A stretch of 64,000 nucleotides of DNA from NCBI GenBank assembly GCA_018105865.1, contig JACLAT010000046.1, positions 274,501 to 338,500 of the forward strand, read 5' to 3'. Below are positions 58,902-64,000 of the stretch, piece after piece. Position numbers and translations under genes: made by a program. Position 1 is the stretch's first letter, and every line of letters starts with the position of its first letter. The DNA is from Metaphire vulgaris. Lineage: Eukaryota > Annelida > Clitellata > Crassiclitellata > Megascolecidae. The notes under the pieces were generated by a model. That model made no database searches, was not told the origin of the DNA, and saw nothing but the letters and a program-made list of their open reading frames with translations.

Positions 58902-59951
58902 TTCTTCTTTAAGTTCTTTAAGTTCTCTGCCCGGAAGCAGGTCCTGGTTCACATTGGCGCCATCTATCTCTGTCAGCAGCTTGGGTCTTTAATCCTTTGT
59001 ATCCGTCTTTTGTCATCATCCAGTGCAGTAGTGATGTACGTGGTCTTCCTCTGTTTATTTTACCCCCCATGTGCCCTTCCAGTATTGTTTTGAACAACGA
59101 TTCTCCTCCTAAAATTTGGCCCATCCAGTTCCTTTGCCTTTGTTTTATTGTTTGTATTATTGTCTTTTTCTCTTCCACGATATCTAGGACTTCTTTATTG
59201 GATATATGTTGTGTCCAACTTATTCTTTCCATTCGCCTCCATATCCACATCTCGAACGCCTCCAGTCTTCTGATGTCGTCTTTTCTCATCGTCCATGTCT
59301 CTGAGCCATATAACACCACACTCCATATCAGTGTTTTAATCATTCTCTTCTTTAGCCCTTTATCGAGATTACTCCTCATTATTTCCTTCCTTTGGTAGAA
59401 TGCTTCCTTTCCCATTGCAATTCTCCTTCCTATTTCGCTTTGACATCTGGCATCTTCCGTGATAAGGCTGCCAAGGTAGCAGAATTGTTTCACTTGTTCT
59501 ACATTCTGTCCATAGATTGTGATGTTTGCCTCTTTTCCTTGCTCTTTACTGATGACCATCACTTTCGTCTTTTTGGTGTTAATCCTCATACCATATTCTT
59601 CGGATACTAAGGCCAGTCTATCCATGATGTTTTGTAAAGCTTTTTCTTTGTTTGCTAACATAGCCTGATCGTCTGCAAATCGCAATGCTGGTACCAATAC
59701 TCCTCCTACTTTGATTCCTTCTTCCAACTCCTCTAGTGCTTCTTTGATCAGTTCTTCGATGTATATATTGAATAGCAGTGGTGACAGCGGGCATCCCTGT
59801 CTTACCCCTCTTCCAATCTCTCCCGGTTCTGTCATGTCTCCTTCTATTCTTATTCTCACTGCTTGTCCCATGTAGAGATTACCGATTAGCCGTCTTTCTC
59901 TCCAATCCACTCCAAGTCTTCGCAATGCCCTCATTAACTTAACCCAGTCCA
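58902..59951 (-). mobile_element. 5'-truncated LINE with reverse transcriptase, 11-bp TSD
   Basis: The minus strand encodes about 340 codons of LINE polymerase: GVRQGCPLSPLLFNIYIEEL, VPALRFADDQAML (the YADD box as FADD), GMRINTKKTKVM, LYGSETWTMRKDDIRRLEAF, WRRMERISWTQH, and the GRPRTSLLHWM tail. The frame is open and the active-site aspartates are present, but the endonuclease and N-terminal part are missing. The 3' end has a short TTTAAGTTC tandem tail. ATCGAGTAGGC is duplicated at 58891-58901 and 59952-59962. It is a dead-on-arrival but young insertion. Confidence 0.87.
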
Positions 59952-60006
59952 ATCGAGTAGGCCTAACTGTCTAATCATCTAATGCCATGTTAAAAGCTAG
60001 CAGGCC

Positions 60007-60296
60007 CAGTAGCGGTTTCACCATTTTAATGACTGGGGATGCATCCCACACCGGGGTTCCGGATGACCTCTTTTCTTGTCAACCTATTTTCCGGTGAGTT
60101 TTTTTTAATTAATGAAAATTACTACTAATGACCTTCCTTTTTGCTTGTCGGCCTTTTTGGCAAGGTTTATTAACATTTTGTGGGCAAAACACTAACAGTG
60201 ACATTTTTTATGTTTTTTCTTCTTCACTTTCCATCCCCCCACCAACTTCTTATAATCTTTTCGCGACCCCACCAATAATTCTTGGAACCACCGCTG
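60007..60296. mobile_element. hAT-like MITE, 290 bp, imperfect TSD
   Basis: CAGTAGCGGTTTCACC and TGGAACCACCGCTG ends; flanks AGCAGGCC and CGCAGGTC agree at 6 of 8. The colinear repeat copy near 63730 lacks it, which confirms insertion. Related to 49598-49962 and to the single left end at 60635. Confidence 0.7.
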
Positions 60297-60634
60297 CGCA
60301 GGTCTTCCTGAAACGTCAGCAAATAATAATACTGTGGTAGTCATTAATCTATCTTTATAACCTGGACAACATCGCAAAAGAATAGCGGTTAACCGACATT
60401 GATTGACCATAGACCCATGTTGGGTGCAGTAGAATTGTAGTTGGGCCCTTCATATGTCCAGAAAGCGTCAGAATAACTTTATATGTATAAAACTGAAACG
60501 TTCGGACATGAGGTGTATGTGCCATAGGCGGATGCTCCCTTGCATTATGAAATGACGCTATAGAAGTTTTAGATTAGAAAGCGTGGAATTAAAGGCTAGA
60601 TTGATTTATTGTATTGAAGTTGAACAGCTGCAGC

Positions 60635-60710
60635 CAGTGGCGGTTTCACCATGTTGATGACTGGGGATACATCCCACACCGGAGTTTTTTTGCTTGTCAA
60701 CATAAAGTTC
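60635..60710. mobile_element. Left end of a hAT-like MITE
   Basis: CAGTGGCGGTTTCACC and the following 60 bases match the left end of 60007-60296. No right end was found; it abuts the transposase pseudogene. Confidence 0.5.
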
Positions 60711-61880
60711 AACGACTTGTAGTAAGTATTGCTTTTGTTCTTCCTGGTTTGTCAGCGTCGAGTTGAATGTCTGGATTAGGGCAACACTGCGTTCTGCTGC
60801 ATCGTTTACGACTTTAAGCTCCCTGACACGTGACTGAGCTGCCAAATATGATTCTTTACTGTCCCCAAATGGATGTATCTAGAGACAGAAAATCCGCCGA
60901 AATGTTCATCGACACAAAGAAATGTTTGGTGCTGGCAGATACAAAGTGACTCAGCTGCTTATTTCCAATGTGTATGTCTTTCAAGGTAATTCGAGCCAGA
61001 GGACTAGAATCTCCAACGTTTGACAGAGCAGAGACCATGTTTGCCTTTTCAGCTGCAGACAACTGAGAATCAAAGAAAGCCAAGCCAATAAGTTGTACTG
61101 TACATTCAGATACCATAAGTGATGCTTGAACGTTTTCATTGCTGCGTCAGCAACTGCATCATTTGTTGAACGATATACTTCGAGATCCTTCAGCATTTGT
61201 AGATCATTCCCAGGAGCTGAAGTAGGCAAGGTACAGGTAAACCATGCCTTGAGATAGATTCTCACAACAAACAAATTGATCTGTTAAAGACCTGCCAGTT
61301 CTGCTGCTGTCTGAACTGTGATCGAAGCAGGTGGATCTTTAAGCTGTATAGTATTTTGCGAAATTTTGCCCATCCAGCGTGCCCTAATGTATGTGCCAGG
61401 TGCATTGATGTGGATGTTGGGGTTGTTGCTAGCAATATCATCACCCAGAAACAGCAAAGCGAGCACCAGGAACTCTTTGTAGTCATCTCTGGGATGAAAT
61501 AGTTGCAGCTGTTGGCAGGTCGCCTTTTATAATTTCAATGTGTAAATTCAGGTGTCTGTCTTCAGTCACACTGTCATACTTAGAACAATCAATGTGATTC
61601 CATGCTTTAGAAAATCTTTCAAATAATTTGATATTAGACCCACTTGAGCAGCTCATCGACAAGTCAAACACTCTGGCTAATATGAGCTCGTGGACATGAT
61701 GGCGACAGGCTAAAGGGATGAGATCTCGTTGAAGTGTCTGCTGCAGCAAGATACAGGCACCAGCCTTCATTTCAGTGTTACTGGCTGTTGTGTCAAAACA
61801 CATCGAATGAATGCAGTTTGTGAGTTTCCTCTCTTCGATCAAATGGAACACTGCTGATGCCTGCGCTTATCCAGTGCCGT
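60690..61880 (-). pseudogene. Decayed DNA-transposon transposase-like gene
   Basis: Several minus-strand ORFs in shifting frames follow one another in order: CFDTTASNTEMKAGACILLQ, LACRHHVHELILARVF, ASNNPNIHINAPGTY with ARWM, ILYSLKIHLLRSQF, then NDAAERSVALIQTFNS and EEQKQYLLQVVE. I recognise this order from a transposase-like family (probably hAT-related, RNase H fold) that is abundant in invertebrates; that name is from memory. At least four frameshifts. The C-terminal end fuses into the MITE end at 60710. It is not a working gene. Confidence 0.5.
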
Positions 61881-61884
61881 TTGG

Positions 61885-62240
61885 AATCTTAGGAACACCA
61901 AGCAGTTTCACAATACCTATAGGCACTAAAAGTAGCCTATTCAATATTGCATAGAATATGAAATGTGCATTATATAATCAAAGATCAGCATAGATTATGC
62001 ACATATGTGAACTAAAAAACCTAAAATTGTCACACAGTAACCAAACTTGACACATTGTTACTGATTCTAGTTCTAAGCAAGTTCGATGCAAATAAGACAT
62101 TGTTTTAACAGCGTTGTGCAACCTCTAAATATTGACAGATTTTGTTGAAACTTTGCATTTTGCTTTCTTATATAGAAAGGAACAATTTCACAGGGTGAGA
62201 CTTTAAAAATCAACAACTTTTTTTCCTCATGGTACTCATT
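61885..62240. other. Non-coding stretch, nothing recognised
   Basis: AT-rich sequence between the transposase pseudogene and the AT microsatellite. Confidence 0.4.
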
Positions 62241-62245
62241 GGCAC

Positions 62246-62249
<4 letters not shown>

Positions 62250-62298
<49 letters not shown>

Positions 62299-62305
62299 TA
62301 TATAT
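62250..62305. repeat. Microsatellite (AT)n
   Basis: AT run with one AA interruption. Confidence 0.9.
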
Positions 62306-62377
62306 AATCTACTTCTTCATCATCGTCATCATCAGCTCAAATTCCCCTCACGAGCCGTCGAGTGTACTGTAGGCCTA

Positions 62378-63820
62378 ATGGCTATATTGGTCACACCGAA
62401 GTCAAACCTTTGGCTGATGATACATAATCGTGAAAGTTATCTGCATACTCTCTCTTTGACACGTCTATGTATACACAGTATAGCATTAAGCAGCGTTGCA
62501 AGTTTCACGGCACAATGTCATGCTGCAATTGTGTGCTATGCGACATACAAAACTCCTCAGGCAAAAACCTACTCAGGTAGGCCTATGGTTATATTCATCA
62601 TCATCCTCAGGTACAGTGTTAGGAGTGATCTTAGATCAAAAGATCAAAGGTCACGATCTAAGATCACAATTCATGATCTTTGATCTTTGATCTAGATCAC
62701 TTTTTACCAGTGATCTTTGACTCTGATTTTAAATCACTTTTTCAGTGATTTTGATCTTAATTATCAACAGAAGATCAAAGATCAAATTATATGTATTCTC
62801 CCAACTAAGTCAATCAAAGCACTTCTATGTGTATTGAGTAAAATGGCGGACAAATCAAGCATTCGGACCTCAATGATTATGTTACAAAGTTACATGTTAG
62901 TGCAGCCGGTGCAGATGATGAGGATTATGGGTATGGCCCTGACATTAGTACTGGCACTGCCACTGGGACTCAGGGGGAGGCTTGCTCAGTTGCAACTGGT
63001 CGTGAAAATGCAGTCAAGATAGAGGTCATGCACTACCTGAATAACCCAAATAAAGAACTTTCTATTTTGTTGGCATACCCACATGTCAAGGCAGCATTTG
63101 TGAAATATAACACAACCCTGCCATCTTCTGCGCCTGTAGAAAGACTTTTTAGTATTGGAGGTTTGGTAGCTACACCGCGAAGAAACAGGTTGTCTGACGC
63201 AACGTTTGAGCGTCTGCTCATGCTGAAAATGAACTGCCGTGTTCAACACTGACTGTGAACTGACAGTTAGTTACTAAAATTGTCATGAACTGTTTTCAGT
63301 TGTGTTAGTAACTTATTATTACAAAAGTTTACATGCATCGTACAGTGGACAATTGTATTGTTATCATACGTGTACGTGACACGTCATACATGATATAATA
63401 ACTATATTTGTATGATCTTTGATCTTAGATCACTTTTAAAGTGATCTTGATCTTAGATCATTTATACTCTAGTGATCTTTGATCTTGATCTTAGATCAAT
63501 TTCTCTCTAGTGATCTTGATCTTTGATCAAGATCATTTTACAAGTGATCTTTCCTAACACTGCTCAGGTAGTCCAGACAAAATCAAGCTACACATTCCAA
63601 CCAATCGGAGTTCGCCAATTACGTGCATGATAAACCCATCCTGTGATTTATCTGGCTAGCCCGCACATTCTTATGGTAACAGTGTAGTCCTATATATATC
63701 GAGTCACTGTCTAATGCCGTGTTAAGCGCACGTAGGCTTTCCTGAATCGTCAGCACTTTATACTGTAAATGTAATGAATCTCTCCTTTTAACCTGGACAA
63801 CATCCAAAAATAAATAGGGT
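62378..63820. repeat. Dispersed repeat copy 2, carrying a hAT element
   Basis: Partner of 58560-60380 (see there). The hAT element at 62614-63562 is inserted at a point corresponding to about 58774 in copy 1. Confidence 0.7.
62614..63562 (+). mobile_element. hAT element, 949 bp, with hATC domain, TSD CTCAGGTA
   Basis: Ends CAGTGTTAGGAGTGATC and GATCTTTCCTAACACTG; CTCAGGTA is duplicated at 62606-62613 and 63563-63570. Subterminal regions repeat GATCTTTGATCTTAGATC many times. A plus-strand frame open from about 62875 to 63252 reads DDEDYGYGPDIST, ENAVKIEVMHYLNNP, then the hAT C-terminal dimerisation motif SSAPVERLFSIGGLVATPRR, NRLSDATFERLLML. The N-terminal and catalytic parts are deleted. Confidence 0.92.
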
Positions 63821-63839
63821 TGACAGGTATAGTATATTA

Positions 63840-63960
63840 TAATGACTCCCATATAATAATAACTCCCCCCTCATTATTATATATATAATAATGACTCCCC
63901 CCATCATTATTATATATATAATAATAACTCTCTCTATATTATAATAACTCCCTTAGTTTT
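63840..63960. repeat. Low-complexity ATTATTATATATA/ACTCCCCC tandem repeat
   Basis: About three units of 45-50 bases alternating AT runs and CTCCCC. Confidence 0.7.
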
Positions 63961-64000
63961 TCAGAAGCCAGCTGAGATACCATGGCCTAGAGCACCAAAA

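Larger units (their letters stand above)
58560..60380. repeat. Dispersed repeat copy 1, carrying a LINE and a MITE
   Basis: Host segments 58560-58890, 59963-60006 and 60297-60380 are colinear with 62450-62605, 63571-63720 and 63735-63820. Words such as GCGTTGCAAGTTTCAC, CAAAAACCTACTCAG, GATAAACCCATCCTGTGATT and AACCTGGACAACATC are shared. Each copy carries different later insertions. Confidence 0.75.

Overview
This is a 64 kb stretch of animal nuclear DNA. It is AT-rich and intron-rich, full of microsatellites and DNA transposons, and has few genes. There are no operons, Shine-Dalgarno sites or bacterial genes. The gene content suggests an invertebrate with an expanded innate immune repertoire: immunoglobulin-like receptors, CARD domains, an ankyrin-Mab21 (cGAS-like) protein and a kelch protein. 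Many dispersed GGCCTA words and CR1-like LINE tails are reminiscent of echinoderms or other deuterostome invertebrates, but I cannot name the species.

Left edge (1-4.3 kb, minus strand): three exons of an Ig-receptor gene, called IgR-1 here. They are a signal-peptide exon, Ig1, and Ig2, which runs off the window. A paralogue, IgR-2, lies about 47-50 kb away on the same strand (52.0-46.5 kb): signal peptide, Ig1, Ig2, Ig3 and a transmembrane exon. Every exon junction I can place is phase 1, and both paralogues appear to use a GC-AG first intron. Two CARD exons follow on the same strand (41.2-40.8 and 37.4-37.1 kb). They are also phase 1 at both ends, so a membrane receptor of the form Ig-Ig-Ig-TM-CARD-CARD is possible. 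A separate intracellular CARD gene is the main alternative.

Middle (15.5-19.7 kb, plus strand): one uninterrupted 1422-codon ORF with ankyrin repeats and a C-terminal Mab-21/cGAS-like nucleotidyltransferase domain. The first two metal ligands are present. The position expected to hold the third Asp is Gly. The stop codon lies inside a hAT transposon; the pre-insertion stop is still visible on the far side of that element. At 27.3-26.4 kb (minus) there is a kelch-repeat exon with no BTB/BACK exon in view.

The rest is mostly repeats. Ten hAT-type elements have perfect 8-bp target duplications, and several older relatives have imperfect ones. There are TTAA-flanked piggyBac-type MITEs, two decayed piggyBac transposase remnants, a Tc1/mariner relic, at least eight LINE fragments (one with an 11-bp target duplication), a 19-copy 28-bp minisatellite, a 161-bp tandem array, and a perfect 53-bp inverted repeat. 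One hAT copy splits the Ig3 exon of IgR-2, another set the C-terminus of the ankyrin-Mab21 protein, and two more sit in the CARD introns. Transposons are therefore actively reshaping an immune-type locus. All names are based on motifs read by eye; no database search was made.
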